From positions 62,001 through 126,000 of the forward strand of contig SFDE01000004.1 in NCBI GenBank assembly GCA_004558805.1: DNA of 64,000 nt. The letters are read 5' to 3'. A model generated the notes under the pieces. The model did no database searches. It saw only the letters and a list, made by a program, of their open reading frames with translations, and was not told the origin of the DNA. The position numbers and the translations under genes were made by a program. Origin of the DNA: Faecalibacterium prausnitzii. Lineage in GTDB: Bacteria > Bacillota > Clostridia > Oscillospirales > Ruminococcaceae. Each line of letters opens with the position of its first letter. Position 1 is the first letter of the stretch. Below are positions 1 to 8,412 of this stretch, one piece after another.

Positions 1-507
1 TCCCGGATCCTTGCTCCCGGCATCCGCATTGCCTATATGGTGCTGCCGGAGCACCTGCTGCCGGCGTGGCGCAGCAAGTACCGGCTCTACTCCGGCACTG
101 TGAGCCGCTTTGAGCAGCAAACGTTGGCACGGTTCCTCAACGAGGGCTATTTTACCCGGCATCTGGCACGGGAGCGGGTGGCGTACAAGGCACGGCGGGA
201 CGCCCTTGTGGCGGCGCTGACCGCCGCCTTTTCCCCGGAGGAACTGACCTTGAGCGGGATCCACACCGGACTGCATCTGTTGGCAAAGCTGGGAGATGCA
301 CCGCCGGACGCCGCCCTGCGCCGTGCCGCCCGGCAGCAGGGGGTGGAGCTGAACCTTCTCAGCGATTACGACCTGACCGGCAGGCACCCGGATTCCGGTA
401 TGCTGGTGCTGGGATACGGCTCTCTGTCCGATGGGGCGTGTCCCGCCGTAGGCGAGACTCTGAGAAAGGTCTGCACCGCCGCAAGAGACTCTGCCGTTAT
501 CCCATAA
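1..507 (+). CDS. MocR/PdxR-type PLP-dependent transcriptional regulator, C-terminal part
   Basis: The window opens inside this gene; the frame is open from base 1 and 168 residues remain. The residues at the edge (SRILAPGIRIAYMVLP) match the stretch just after the PLP-binding lysine in fold-type I aminotransferases. The end (LVLGYGSLSD) is typical of MocR-family proteins, which join a GntR winged helix to an aminotransferase-like domain. The DNA-binding half lies outside the window, so the regulated pathway cannot be named. Its last 142 bases overlap the end of the convergent gene on the other strand. Confidence 0.85.
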   Translation, partial: SRILAPGIRIAYMVLPEHLLPAWRSKYRLYSGTVSRFEQQTLARFLNEGYFTRHLARERVAYKARRDALVAALTAAFSPEELTLSGIHTGLHLLAKLGDAPPDAALRRAARQQGVELNLLSDYDLTGRHPDSGMLVLGYGSLSDGACPAVGETLRKVCTAARDSAVIP

Positions 508-1334
508 CGGTCTGCCGCCGGGTCCCACTGCCCCGGCAGCACCTGTGTTTCCACCGGGGCGGCGGCGTTGGCGAGAAATTCCAGAGTATCGGCAAGATTC
601 AGGTAGTCCTGGGCAGTAAGGTCGGTGAGAAGAGAAGAGCTGACGCTGCGCAGACCCTCCGGCAGGGCGGTGGGCAGCAGGTCCATGTTCTGCCGGAAAA
701 AGGCGTCCCACACCGCCGCCCGGGCGGCGGCACGGCGTGCCGGGGGCAGCAGACCGTCGGCGTCCATGGCGCAGAGGAAGCTGTGTGCCTCGGCGGCACA
801 GATGCCCTGCACCTCGCCGGTGCGACCGTACTGCGCCAGTTCTTCCTCGGTCAGTGCGCCGGAAAAGCCTACCCGGAGGTCTCCGTACCGCTGCGCCAGC
901 TGCTCCAGAACTCCGGCGGAAAGGGCGAGATAGCGGGTGTCCTGCGGCAGGGGCAGAGATGCCTGCAGCGCCTGCCGGCACCGTGCGGGACCTGCTGCCC
1001 GGTAACAGTGGGCAAGAGGGACCGGGGCATCCCCAAAGGATACCGTGAGCTGGGCGGGCAGGGCAAGGATCTCCACGCAGTTCTGGGGTGCGCTAAGGTA
1101 CAGCAGCACAAAGCCCGGCTGTTCCCCGGCGATGCACAGCAGCAGGGTGAGCCTGTGGTCCTCCCGGGGCAGAGAGAGAGGCACGCTGCGCTGGCTCTGT
1201 GCCGCCTGCCGCAGCTGGCTGCGCAGCTGCTGCCGGGACAGCAGTACCGTGGTGCCTACCAGAGGCAGCAGTACCAGCAGAGCTGCTCCCAGTGCCGTCC
1301 AGAACGGATGCCATCCCTTGCGTTTTTGGTGCAT
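366..1334 (-). CDS. Membrane-anchored protein with a divergent LytR-CpsA-Psr-like domain
   Basis: 322 residues. A short cytoplasmic N-terminus (MHQKRKGW) is followed by one membrane segment at about residues 12-32, then an extracytoplasmic domain. The order 'LTLLLCI...VEILALPAQLTV...AHCYRAAGPARC' recalls the LCP fold, whose members move wall polymers from undecaprenyl carriers to peptidoglycan (motifs of the type vlSIPRDT and hAyxxGG). The conserved arginines and aspartates are mostly absent, so enzymatic activity is doubtful and the family call is an inference. The last 45 or so residues, antisense to the MocR gene, have a non-globular composition and may be a read-through extension. Confidence 0.6.
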   Translation of the reverse strand: MHQKRKGWHPFWTALGAALLVLLPLVGTTVLLSRQQLRSQLRQAAQSQRSVPLSLPREDHRLTLLLCIAGEQPGFVLLYLSAPQNCVEILALPAQLTVSFGDAPVPLAHCYRAAGPARCRQALQASLPLPQDTRYLALSAGVLEQLAQRYGDLRVGFSGALTEEELAQYGRTGEVQGICAAEAHSFLCAMDADGLLPPARRAAARAAVWDAFFRQNMDLLPTALPEGLRSVSSSLLTDLTAQDYLNLADTLEFLANAAAPVETQVLPGQWDPAADRYGITAESLAAVQTFLRVSPTAGHAPSDREPYPSTSIPESGCLPVRS

Positions 1335-1481
1335 GAACCATCCCCGCCTTTCGGCAGAAAGTATGGCACTGAGGCAGCGGATTTATGCAGCAGCCGGGGC
1401 GGCAGTTGGTCAATACAGAAAAAACCTTTCCCGGCGGAGGCATTCCGGCAGGCAAACCTGCATAAATTGAAGGAGGACATC

Positions 1482-1510
1482 TTGCGCGGGGGACAAAAAT
1501 ATGATATAGT
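1482..1510 (+). promoter_or_regulatory. Sigma-A promoter of the glycine riboswitch transcript
   Basis: TTGCGC (1482-1487), a 17-bp spacer and TATAGT (1505-1510) lie about 60 bases upstream of the aptamer. Confidence 0.65.
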
Positions 1511-1559
1511 TTTTCTGCTACGCACAGCTGTGCGTACAGAAAGAACTGAAAAGATAGGT

Positions 1560-1735
1560 GGCGGCAGTGGCTGCCGCCGCACTCTGGAGAAGCCCGGAAG
1601 TCCGGGTGCCGAAGGTGTAAGGCTGCAGGAAGGCAGCTGTATCTCTCAGGCAAAAGGACAGAGCATGATATTTTGCGCACAAAGGGGTGCCACCGGAACG
1701 GTGTGTCCCCGGCGGCGAAAAAGAAAATGACTTTG
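1560..1735 (+). promoter_or_regulatory. Glycine riboswitch (gcvT motif)
   Basis: The conserved gcvT aptamer blocks are present in order: ACTCTGGAGA at about 1581, GTGCCGAAGG at about 1607-1616, CTCTCAGGCAAAAGGACAGAG at about 1643-1663. This is the standard signature of the glycine-binding RNA. I can follow only one clear aptamer. The following 70 bases (GGGGTGCCACC...GTGTCCCCGGCGGCG) form a different helix, so this may be a singlet with a degenerate second unit. It sits directly upstream of an AGCS symporter, a known target class, and presumably couples symporter expression to glycine. Confidence 0.88.
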
Positions 1736-1743
1736 GATCTTTA

Positions 1744-1786
1744 CGGGCAGGACCTCCGGCAGGGCAGGTGCTGCCCGTTTTGTTTT
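1744..1786 (+). terminator. Riboswitch expression platform: intrinsic terminator
   Basis: GGGCAG..CTGCCC can form a short hairpin (1762-1776) followed by GTTTTGTTTTT. An upstream CGGGCAG (about 1744-1750) can pair with the same CTGCCCG, giving a competing structure, as expected for ligand-controlled termination. Confidence 0.7.
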
Positions 1787-1809
1787 TGTGTATAGGGGGA
1801 AACGAACGT

Positions 1810-3315
1810 ATGGTACAGTGGATCACGCAGCTGAACAGCGCTGTCAACGGGGTGGTGTGGGGACCGTTCGGTCTGGCGCTGCTGTTTGGCACCGGCTTAT
1901 GGATGAGCATCCGCACGGGATTTTTCCAGTTCCGCCGGATGGGGTATTGGCTCCGGCACACGGTGGGGGCGATCTTTACCAATCGGGACGTTACGGCGCA
2001 CACCGCAAAGGAGGATATGGCGATCAGCCAGTTCCAAAGCATGTGCACCGCTCTGGCAGGCACCATCGGCACCGGCAACATCGTGGGCGTGGCGACCGCC
2101 ATCGTATCCGGCGGTCCGGGAGCCATCTTCTGGATGTGGGTCATGGCGCTGCTGGGCATGATGACCAGCTTTTCGGAAAATGTGCTGGGAGTGTACTACC
2201 GCCGCAAAAACGAAAAAGGGGAGTGGTCCGGCGGTGCCATGTACTACCTCACCGATGGTCTGGGTGCAAAGAAGGGCTGCAGGACCTTGGGCAAGGTGCT
2301 GGCGGTACTGTTTGCCTGCTTCTGCATCCTTGCATCCTTTGGCATCGGCAATATGAGCCAGATCAACTCCATTGCCGGCAACATGAACGCCGCCTTTGGG
2401 GTGCCTGCCCTTGCCACGGGTCTTGCCCTCATGGCGGTGACGGCGCTGATCGTTATTGGAGGACTCAAGCGGGTGGCGGCAGTCACCGAAAAGCTGGTGC
2501 CGATGATGGCGCTGTTCTATGTGGCGGGTGCCCTCCTCATCGTGGTGCTCCACGCAGGCAATATTCCGCAGGCGTTTGCCGCCATCTTCCGGGGCGCCTT
2601 CAACCTGAATGCCGCCGGAGGCGGTGCTCTGGGCTACGGCATCAGCCGCACCATTGCATGGGGCTTCAAGCGGGGCGCCTTTTCCAACGAGGCAGGTCTT
2701 GGCTCGGCGGTGATGGTGAACTCTGCCTCCAACGTAAAGGAGCCGGTGCATCAGGGCATGTGGGGTGTGTTTGAGGTGTTTGCGGATACCATCGTGGTGT
2801 GCACCCTTACGGCGCTGGTGGTGCTGACCACTGGCGTGGTGGACCTGCAAAGCGGCGCAGTGCTGGCAGGGGTGCAGGACAACGCCCTTGTGGGGCAGGC
2901 GTTCACCGCCGCCTTTGGCAGCTTTGGACCCAAGTTCATTGCGGTCTCCATCCTGCTGTTTGCCTACTCCACCACGCTGGGCTGGAGCCACTACGGCACC
3001 AAGGCAGTGGAGTATCTCTTTGGCACCGCAGGCAGCCGTATCTATAAGGTGGTGTTCGTGGGCATGACCGTGGTGGGTGCCACCATGAAACTGGGGCTGG
3101 CGTGGGACCTGTCCGACACCTTCAACGGGCTGATGATGATCCCCAACCTTATTGCGGTGCTGGCACTGTCCGGCACTGTGGTGGAGATCACAAAGAACTA
3201 CTTTGACCGCCGGGTCCGGGGCAAGGACATCAGACCCATGTGGTCTGCCTTTGAGGAATACCAGAAGGAAGAAGAGACCGAGGCGGCTGCCGAGCAGGCG
3301 GAGCAGGATCGGTAA
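1810..3315 (+). CDS. Sodium:alanine/glycine symporter (AGCS family)
   Basis: 501 residues from ATG 1810, which follows a GGGGGA ribosome-binding site; the longer upstream frame runs through the riboswitch and is not used. The protein is a polytopic inner-membrane transporter with AGCS signatures: FQAMCTALAGTIGTGNIVGVA-like block at about residues 77-97 (here FQSMCTALAGTIGTGN), GPGAIFWMW, and GAFSNEAGLGSA near residue 290. AGCS proteins import alanine or glycine with Na+ (or H+). The glycine riboswitch upstream points to glycine as the relevant substrate. The C-terminus is a charged cytoplasmic tail rich in Glu. Confidence 0.93.
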   Translation: MVQWITQLNSAVNGVVWGPFGLALLFGTGLWMSIRTGFFQFRRMGYWLRHTVGAIFTNRDVTAHTAKEDMAISQFQSMCTALAGTIGTGNIVGVATAIVSGGPGAIFWMWVMALLGMMTSFSENVLGVYYRRKNEKGEWSGGAMYYLTDGLGAKKGCRTLGKVLAVLFACFCILASFGIGNMSQINSIAGNMNAAFGVPALATGLALMAVTALIVIGGLKRVAAVTEKLVPMMALFYVAGALLIVVLHAGNIPQAFAAIFRGAFNLNAAGGGALGYGISRTIAWGFKRGAFSNEAGLGSAVMVNSASNVKEPVHQGMWGVFEVFADTIVVCTLTALVVLTTGVVDLQSGAVLAGVQDNALVGQAFTAAFGSFGPKFIAVSILLFAYSTTLGWSHYGTKAVEYLFGTAGSRIYKVVFVGMTVVGATMKLGLAWDLSDTFNGLMMIPNLIAVLALSGTVVEITKNYFDRRVRGKDIRPMWSAFEEYQKEEETEAAAEQAEQDR

Positions 3316-3327
3316 ACACAACGAGTA

Positions 3328-3372
3328 CCCGCAGGATTTCCCCTTGGAAGGGGCTGCGGGCGCTTTTGTTTT
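3328..3372 (+). terminator. Intrinsic terminator of the AGCS gene
   Basis: CCCGCAG...CTGCGGG stem (3328-3360), with inner TTTCCCCTTGGAAGGGG pairing, followed by CGCTTTTGTTTT. Confidence 0.85.
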
Positions 3373-3464
3373 GTCCGGGGGTCGGTACCGTATCGGACTA
3401 TGGTGGTTTTTCACAAGAATTGACATACTAATATATCAATTGCGCCGAAAAGCGGTAAACCCTA

Positions 3465-3493
3465 TTTACAACCGGGCTGTTCTACGATACACT
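3465..3493 (+). promoter_or_regulatory. Probable promoter of the esterase gene
   Basis: TTTACA (3465-3470), 17-bp spacer, TACACT (3488-3493). A second TTGACA at 3420 has no good -10 partner but lies in an AT-rich patch. The rest of the gap 3373-3628 shows no gene. Confidence 0.45.
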
Positions 3494-3628
3494 CAGTACA
3501 GAATCTCTGCGATATACGGTCAGGATGTATCGCAGGACCCGGCAGCAGGGTGTTTGCTGCGTAGTACCGGGTCATCCTGCCTTTGGCACGGGCGGGGGAC
3601 AAGGAGAAAGACAGAAGGAGAAACGAGT

Positions 3629-4813
3629 ATGAACAGAAGAGACTTTATGAAGCTTTCTGCCGCATCGGCTGTGACCGTCGGTGCAATGGCAAGCGTGGCA
3701 CCTGCTTCCTTTGCCGAGAACAGCGGCGTCCATACCGATGCCGAAGTGCAGGCTATGGTGGCAGAAGAGCTGAAACTTTCCCGTGAGGTTGCCTTCTACC
3801 CGGCAGCTTTCAAGGGCGATTTTGACAAGTTCTATGTGCTGTTCCACAAGCTGTCCCGTGCTCAGTATGAGAAGGTGGACGGCGCTGCCGTTCCCGGCAT
3901 CAATGCTTCCCACTACGATATGTGCGTTGCACTGACCAACGCCCGCAAGGCTCTGCGGCAGGTCAAGGACCCCAAGAGCACCGTCTGGGAGATCTGGGGC
4001 GAGCAGATGGCAGTGGAATCCCCCCTGCCCACCAACTGGACCAACTGCTACGACAACGAGGGCTTCCGCCCCTTCCTGAACCCCTACCTGCTGCCTCTGC
4101 AGCGCAAGGCTAAGGGCAACGTGATCATCATTGCCGGCGGCGGCAGCACCCACCGCAACAATGTGGTGGAAGGCTACCCCGTGGCAAAGTTCTTTAACAA
4201 GCAGGGCTACAACGCCTTTGTGCTGCAGCGCCGGGTGAACCCCTACGCCGCTGTGGACCAGCAGCTGGACCTGGCACGTGCCATCCGCTACATCCGCCAC
4301 AATGCAGAGGCAAAGAACATTGCCAAGACCGATGTGATGATCGGTGTGGGCTTCTCCGCCGGTGGCATGAATATCATGCAGGTGGTGGCAAACCACTTCG
4401 GCACCGTCAATACTCCGGACAAGGTCTATCCTGATTACGTTTGCGATGCAGTGGACCACGAGAGCGCCGACCTGCAGGTGGCAGTGCCTGTTTACGGTCT
4501 CTTCGTCACCGGTCTGGATTTCAGCGGCAACCCCAACCTGCCGCCGGTCTTTGGCGTTGTGGGTCAGAAGGACGGTCTCAGCGCCGCCATGCTGCCCGGC
4601 CTGCCGGAGTGTGCCAAGACCTTCAAGGATTTTAGCTTCTACCTTGCTCCCGATGCTCCCCACGGCGTGGGTCTGGGCACCGGCACCAAGGGCTATGTCA
4701 ACGGCTACACCCAGATCGCTCAGTGGCCCGACATGGCAGTCAACTTCATCGAGAGCCGCCTGGGTCTCATGGAAAAGACCGAGGACATGGACTCGGTAGC
4801 ATTTGCATGGTAA
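3629..4813 (+). CDS. Secreted alpha/beta-hydrolase (esterase-like) with Tat-like signal
   Basis: 394 residues from ATG 3629, preceded by AGAAGGAG; the longer upstream frame has no start evidence. The N-terminus MNRRDFMKLSAASAV carries the twin-arginine RRDFMK pattern, then a hydrophobic stretch and a likely cleavage after ASFA (about residue 29). The nucleophile elbow is GFSAGG (Ser243). An oxyanion-type loop IIAGGGSTHRNN lies at about 167-178, with acid GQKDG and histidine DAPHGV further on. This is the order of the BD-FAE/acetyl-esterase group, which removes acyl groups from carbohydrates or small esters outside the membrane. The substrate is unknown. It forms its own transcription unit between two terminators. 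Confidence 0.82.
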   Translation: MNRRDFMKLSAASAVTVGAMASVAPASFAENSGVHTDAEVQAMVAEELKLSREVAFYPAAFKGDFDKFYVLFHKLSRAQYEKVDGAAVPGINASHYDMCVALTNARKALRQVKDPKSTVWEIWGEQMAVESPLPTNWTNCYDNEGFRPFLNPYLLPLQRKAKGNVIIIAGGGSTHRNNVVEGYPVAKFFNKQGYNAFVLQRRVNPYAAVDQQLDLARAIRYIRHNAEAKNIAKTDVMIGVGFSAGGMNIMQVVANHFGTVNTPDKVYPDYVCDAVDHESADLQVAVPVYGLFVTGLDFSGNPNLPPVFGVVGQKDGLSAAMLPGLPECAKTFKDFSFYLAPDAPHGVGLGTGTKGYVNGYTQIAQWPDMAVNFIESRLGLMEKTEDMDSVAFAW

Positions 4814-4846
4814 GATATCCTCTGACAGCAAGACCTCATAGATAGG

Positions 4847-4881
4847 AAAAGCGCCTGCAGCTCGCCGCTGCAGGCGCTTTT
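4847..4881. terminator. Bidirectional intrinsic terminator
   Basis: Perfect GCGCCTGCAG / CTGCAGGCGC stem flanked by AAAA and TTTT; it serves the esterase (+) and the convergent flavoprotein (-). Confidence 0.9.
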
Positions 4882-4891
4882 CTGTCCATGC

Positions 4892-6136
4892 TTATTTCCG
4901 CAGGCTGCGCTTTGCAGCGTCCCGTCCGGCACACAGTCCGCTGCCAAACGCCCAGTGAAGGTTGAAGCCGCCGCAGCTGCCGGCGCAGTCCAGCGTCTCC
5001 CCCACAAAGTACAGTCCCGGACAGCCCTTGAACTGAAAACTGTGCTCCACCTCCGTAAGGGCAAGTCCGCCGCCGGTGGTCTGTGCCTGCTTCCAGCCGC
5101 AGGGGGTCAGCCCCTCAAACCGCCAGTGCTTGGCAGTCAGGGCGAGCTGCTGCAGCTGACGGGCGGTAAGCTGCCGGGGGCTGCAGTCCGGCAGTTTTGC
5201 CGCTGCCCACAGCGCCCTGCCCAGTTTGCCGTGGAGCAGACCCAGCCAGAAATCTCCGGGAGCGTCCCCTGCCAGCAGGGAGGTCCGTGCCGCAAAAAAG
5301 GCGGCAAGGTCCTCTTCCGTTACGGCGGGGAAAAGGTCCAGCTCAATGGCGGGAGCCTTGGGACCCCGCCCCGGGGCAAGGAGCCCCGACAACTGCATGA
5401 TACAGATGCCGGAGAGCCCGTAGTCGGTAAACTGGACCTCCCCGGTCTCGGTCGCCACCGGGCGGCTGCCGTCCAGCAGGGTGGCGGCTGCCTTGGCACG
5501 GATGCCCGCAAGGCTCCGGTCCGGCTTTGCGCATTGCAGGGCGGTAAGGCAGGGATACAGAGGCTGGACCTTGCCGCCGCACCGGGCGGCAAACCGGGTG
5601 CCAAAGCCATCGGTGCCAAACTGAGGTCCCGCCTCGCCGCCCATGGCGCAGATGACCCCATCGGCGCGGAGGGTTTCGGTGCTGCCCTCGGCAGTGGTGA
5701 ACTGCACCGTGTAGCCGCCCCGGCGCTGGGCAAGGGTGCTTACGGTGCAGCCGGTGCGCAGCTGCACACGGTGGTTTGCAAGGTGGCGTTCCAGCAGCCC
5801 AAGGACGTCCGCCGCCTGATTGGAATAGGGGTACACCCGCCCGGTCTCGTCGGTGCGGGTGTAAAGCCCCAGCGAGCCGAACCATTCCAGAGGTGCAGCG
5901 GCATCCACCGCTGCCAGCAGGGGAACCAGTGCGGCGGGGTCTGCAGTAAAATAGCAGGAAGGCGCAATATGCCGGTTGTCCAGATTGCAGCGTCCGTTGC
6001 CGGTGGCAAGGAGCTTTTTGCCCGGACGGGGGTTGCGCTCCAGCACTGTGATGCGGGCTGCAGGGTTGGTCTGGGCGGCAGCCAGCGCAGCGGCAAGCCC
6101 TGCCGCTCCGCCGCCCAGAATGAGGATCTGTGCCAT
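4892..6136 (-). CDS. BaiN/HI0933-family NAD(P)/FAD-dependent oxidoreductase
   Basis: 414 residues. The N-terminal FAD-binding motif ILGGGAAGLAAALAAA (residues 5-20) is followed by the family block ERNPRPGKKLLATGNGRCNLDN (about 34-55). The C-terminal FAD contact region GLYFVGETLDCAGSCGGFNL is also present. HI0933-like flavoproteins (YhiN, BaiN) are full-length at 390-420 residues. BaiN takes part in reductive bile acid 7-dehydroxylation in Clostridium scindens, but most members have no assigned substrate and none is implied here. The gene is monocistronic, divergent from the alcohol dehydrogenase. Confidence 0.9.
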   Translation of the reverse strand: MAQILILGGGAAGLAAALAAAQTNPAARITVLERNPRPGKKLLATGNGRCNLDNRHIAPSCYFTADPAALVPLLAAVDAAAPLEWFGSLGLYTRTDETGRVYPYSNQAADVLGLLERHLANHRVQLRTGCTVSTLAQRRGGYTVQFTTAEGSTETLRADGVICAMGGEAGPQFGTDGFGTRFAARCGGKVQPLYPCLTALQCAKPDRSLAGIRAKAAATLLDGSRPVATETGEVQFTDYGLSGICIMQLSGLLAPGRGPKAPAIELDLFPAVTEEDLAAFFAARTSLLAGDAPGDFWLGLLHGKLGRALWAAAKLPDCSPRQLTARQLQQLALTAKHWRFEGLTPCGWKQAQTTGGGLALTEVEHSFQFKGCPGLYFVGETLDCAGSCGGFNLHWAFGSGLCAGRDAAKRSLRK

Positions 6137-6177
6137 GGGGGCACCTGCCTTTCTTGTGGGTGGATAAGATCGCTCTT

Positions 6178-6206
6178 ATTGTAGCAGAACCCGGGGCGGA
6201 ACGCAA
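6178..6206 (-). promoter_or_regulatory. Promoter of the BaiN-like flavoprotein gene
   Basis: On the minus strand TTGCGT (6206-6201), 17-bp spacer, TACAAT (6183-6178). Confidence 0.55.
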
Positions 6207-6257
6207 TGCGCCCCGCCTGCTGGGGGAGCTTTCGTGGTGGCGGAAAAGTCCCGAAAA

Positions 6258-6266
6258 TGGTATAAT
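6258..6266 (+). promoter_or_regulatory. Extended -10 promoter of the iron alcohol dehydrogenase gene
   Basis: TGGTATAAT is a perfect extended -10 (TATAAT 6261-6266); no convincing -35 is visible 17 bp upstream. Confidence 0.55.
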
Positions 6267-6322
6267 GAAACACACTGGACCCTTCCGGATCGGAGGGAAA
6301 GATCGGCAAGGAGGAACCCCCT

Positions 6323-7537
6323 ATGGAGGTATCGTACAAACTGGAAGTGATGGGCTGCCGGATCTTTCAGGCAGTGCTGAAGATCGGCAACTACGGCATG
6401 GGCTACCGGATGCCCCAGTATCTGGAAGGTCCGGGCAGGATCCGGGAGCTGGGTGCTTTTCTGCGGCAAAAGGGCATCAACGATGTGCTGGTGGTCACCG
6501 GCAGCGGTATGGTCCGCCGGGGGCAGGTGCAGCCCATGCTGGACGGCTTTGCGCAGGCGGGCATCCGGTATTTTGTCCAGACCTTTGACCACCCGGACCC
6601 CACCTCGCAGGACGTGGAGACCGGCTTTGCCGCCTACAACGCCCAGGGCTGCAGGGCAATCGTGGCTCTGGGCGGCGGCTCCCGCATCGACTGCGCCAAG
6701 GGCATTGCGGCAAAGGTCGCCCGTCCCCGCAAGACGGTGGCGCAGCTGCAGGGACTGCTGAAGGTCCACAAGCCCATTGTGCCGCTGGTGGCGATCCCCA
6801 CCACCGCCGGTGCCGGGTCCGAGACCACGGTGGCAGCGGTGATCACCGATTCCCGCACCCACCGGAAGGCGGCGATCAACGATCCCTGCCTGATCCCCCG
6901 GTATGCGGTGCTGGACCCGGAGCTGACCGTGGGTCTGCCGCCGGAGACCACCGCCGCCACCGGCATGGATGCCCTTGCCCACGCAGTGGAAGCATACACC
7001 AACCATACCTATAATACAAAGCTGGAGGACCGGCTGGCAAAGGAGGCGGTGAAGCTTATCCACCATAATCTGCTGACGGCGTATGCTCACGGGGAGGATC
7101 TGGAGGTGCGGCAGAATATGCAGCGGGGTGCCTTCTACGCCGGGCGTGCCTTTACCCGGGGCTGTGTGGGTTATGTCCACGCCATCGGGCACACTCTGGG
7201 AGGATTGTACGGGGTGAGCCACGGTCTGGCAATGGCGGTGCTGCTGCCCCACGTGATGCGTGCCTATGGTCCGGCGGTCTACAGCAGGCTGGCAGAGCTG
7301 GCACGGGTCTGCGGCATCCCCGGGGACAGCGACCGGGAGCTGGCAGAGGGCTTTATCCGGTGGATCGAGGACACCAACGAAAAAATGGGGCTGCCCAAGG
7401 GCTTTGCCATGATCCGGGAAGAGGACATCCAACAGATGGTCACCTGGGCAAAAAAGGAAGCAAATCCCCTTTACCCCGTGCCGGTGGTCTGGGGGCGGCA
7501 GCAGTTGGAGCAGGTGATCCGGAGCATTCGGCTGTGA
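6323..7537 (+). CDS. Iron-containing alcohol dehydrogenase
   Basis: 404 residues from ATG 6323 after AAGGAGGAA. Group III (Fe) ADH signatures are present: nucleotide-binding ALGGGSRIDCAKGIA (about 115-129), PTTAGAGSE (160-167), and the metal ligands Asp216 and His220 in GMDALAHAVEAY, His286 and His300 in the HAIGHTLGGLYGVSHGLA block, with His290 in the usual catalytic position. These cytosolic enzymes interconvert alcohols and aldehydes with NAD(P)H. The usual Asp-Gly-box reads SRIDC rather than the common SxxDxAK with Ser/Pro, still within family variation. Substrate is not predictable. Confidence 0.9.
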   Translation: MEVSYKLEVMGCRIFQAVLKIGNYGMGYRMPQYLEGPGRIRELGAFLRQKGINDVLVVTGSGMVRRGQVQPMLDGFAQAGIRYFVQTFDHPDPTSQDVETGFAAYNAQGCRAIVALGGGSRIDCAKGIAAKVARPRKTVAQLQGLLKVHKPIVPLVAIPTTAGAGSETTVAAVITDSRTHRKAAINDPCLIPRYAVLDPELTVGLPPETTAATGMDALAHAVEAYTNHTYNTKLEDRLAKEAVKLIHHNLLTAYAHGEDLEVRQNMQRGAFYAGRAFTRGCVGYVHAIGHTLGGLYGVSHGLAMAVLLPHVMRAYGPAVYSRLAELARVCGIPGDSDRELAEGFIRWIEDTNEKMGLPKGFAMIREEDIQQMVTWAKKEANPLYPVPVVWGRQQLEQVIRSIRL

Positions 7538-7662
7538 CCCGGAGGGCTGCAGGTTTTTGCCGGAAAGGGAAAAGATTTGCAGCCCTTACATAATTCTCCT
7601 CTGGTTGCAGATACTTCTTGTGAGAACGCTGCGCCCCTGGGCGCATCAAAGGAGAAGTGAGC

Positions 7663-8205
7663 ATGAAAGCAACCGGAATCGTTCGCCGCATTGATGAACT
7701 GGGGCGGGTGGTGATCCCCAAGGAGATCCGCCGCACCCAGCGGATCCGCCGGGGAGACCCTCTGGAGATTTTTACCACCGGAGACGGCGAGGTGATCTTT
7801 AAAAAGTACTCCCCTGTGGGGGAGATGAGCGGCGTGGCGGCGCAGTACACCGAGGTGCTGAGCCGGTGCTTTGCCCTGACGGCATTTGTGGCAGACCGGG
7901 ACCGCATCCTTGCGGTCAGCGGCAGCGGCAGACGGGAGCTGGCGGACCGCAGCATCAGCCAGCCTCTGGAGCGGCTCATGGAGGGGCGCAAACTCTACCA
8001 GAGCGATGGCACGCCGGAAAACGCTCTGCTGCCCTGTCCGGGAGCGGCACGGGTGCTGTTGTGCGCCGCACCCATCATTGCTGCAGGGGACGTCATCGGT
8101 GCGGTGGGGCTTCTCACCGAGGACCGCACCGCCACTCCGGACCCGGCACAGCTGAAGGCGGTGACCGTGGCGGCAGCGTTCCTTGCAAAACAGATGGAGG
8201 AATAA
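7663..8205 (+). CDS. spoVT: Stage V sporulation protein T-like AbrB/GAF regulator
   Basis: 180 residues. ATG 7663 is chosen because GGAG (7651-7654) is 8 bases away; the in-frame GTG at 7657 is too close. The N-terminal swapped-hairpin AbrB domain is nearly canonical (MKATGIVRRIDELGRVVIPK), and the remaining 130 residues fit the GAF-like domain of SpoVT; total length equals B. subtilis SpoVT (178). SpoVT tunes sigma-G-dependent genes in the forespore. Other AbrB-GAF paralogs exist in clostridia, so a non-sporulation role is possible. It is a single-gene unit. Confidence 0.85.
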   Translation: MKATGIVRRIDELGRVVIPKEIRRTQRIRRGDPLEIFTTGDGEVIFKKYSPVGEMSGVAAQYTEVLSRCFALTAFVADRDRILAVSGSGRRELADRSISQPLERLMEGRKLYQSDGTPENALLPCPGAARVLLCAAPIIAAGDVIGAVGLLTEDRTATPDPAQLKAVTVAAAFLAKQMEE

Positions 8206-8233
8206 AAAAGCGGAATAGGCTTTGGAGTACAAA

Positions 8234-8262
8234 AGGGACTGCTGTGGCAGTCTCTTTTTGTT
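8234..8262 (+). terminator. Intrinsic terminator of spoVT
   Basis: AGGGACTGC TGTG GCAGTCTCT followed by TTTTTGTTTT. Confidence 0.8.
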
Positions 8263-8329
8263 TTGGCACAGGGGGCAGAGAGCCTTTATGACAGAATTAT
8301 GAATCTTTTAAAACATTTTCTGCAAGGTC

Positions 8330-8357
8330 TTGACAGCGCCGGAAAATTGGCTATAAT
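8330..8357 (+). promoter_or_regulatory. Sigma-A promoter of the hrcA-grpE-dnaK-dnaJ operon
   Basis: Consensus TTGACA (8330-8335), 16-bp spacer, consensus TATAAT (8352-8357). Confidence 0.92.
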
Positions 8358-8361
8358 GGTC

Positions 8362-8388
8362 TTAGCACTCAGGAACAAGGAGTGCTAA
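8362..8388 (+). promoter_or_regulatory. CIRCE operator
   Basis: TTAGCACTC (8362-8370), nine bases, GAGTGCTAA (8380-8388): a perfect CIRCE inverted repeat just downstream of the -10. HrcA binds here, so the operon is autoregulated and released on heat shock. It is the only CIRCE I found in the window. Confidence 0.97.
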
Positions 8389-8412
8389 ACAAACAAAAAG
8401 GAGGCAGGCGCT

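Noticed and set aside
3420..3450. TTGACA at 3420 as the main esterase promoter
   Set aside because: No -10 at a suitable distance (TGCGCC lies there); the TTTACA/TACACT pair at 3465-3493 fits better.
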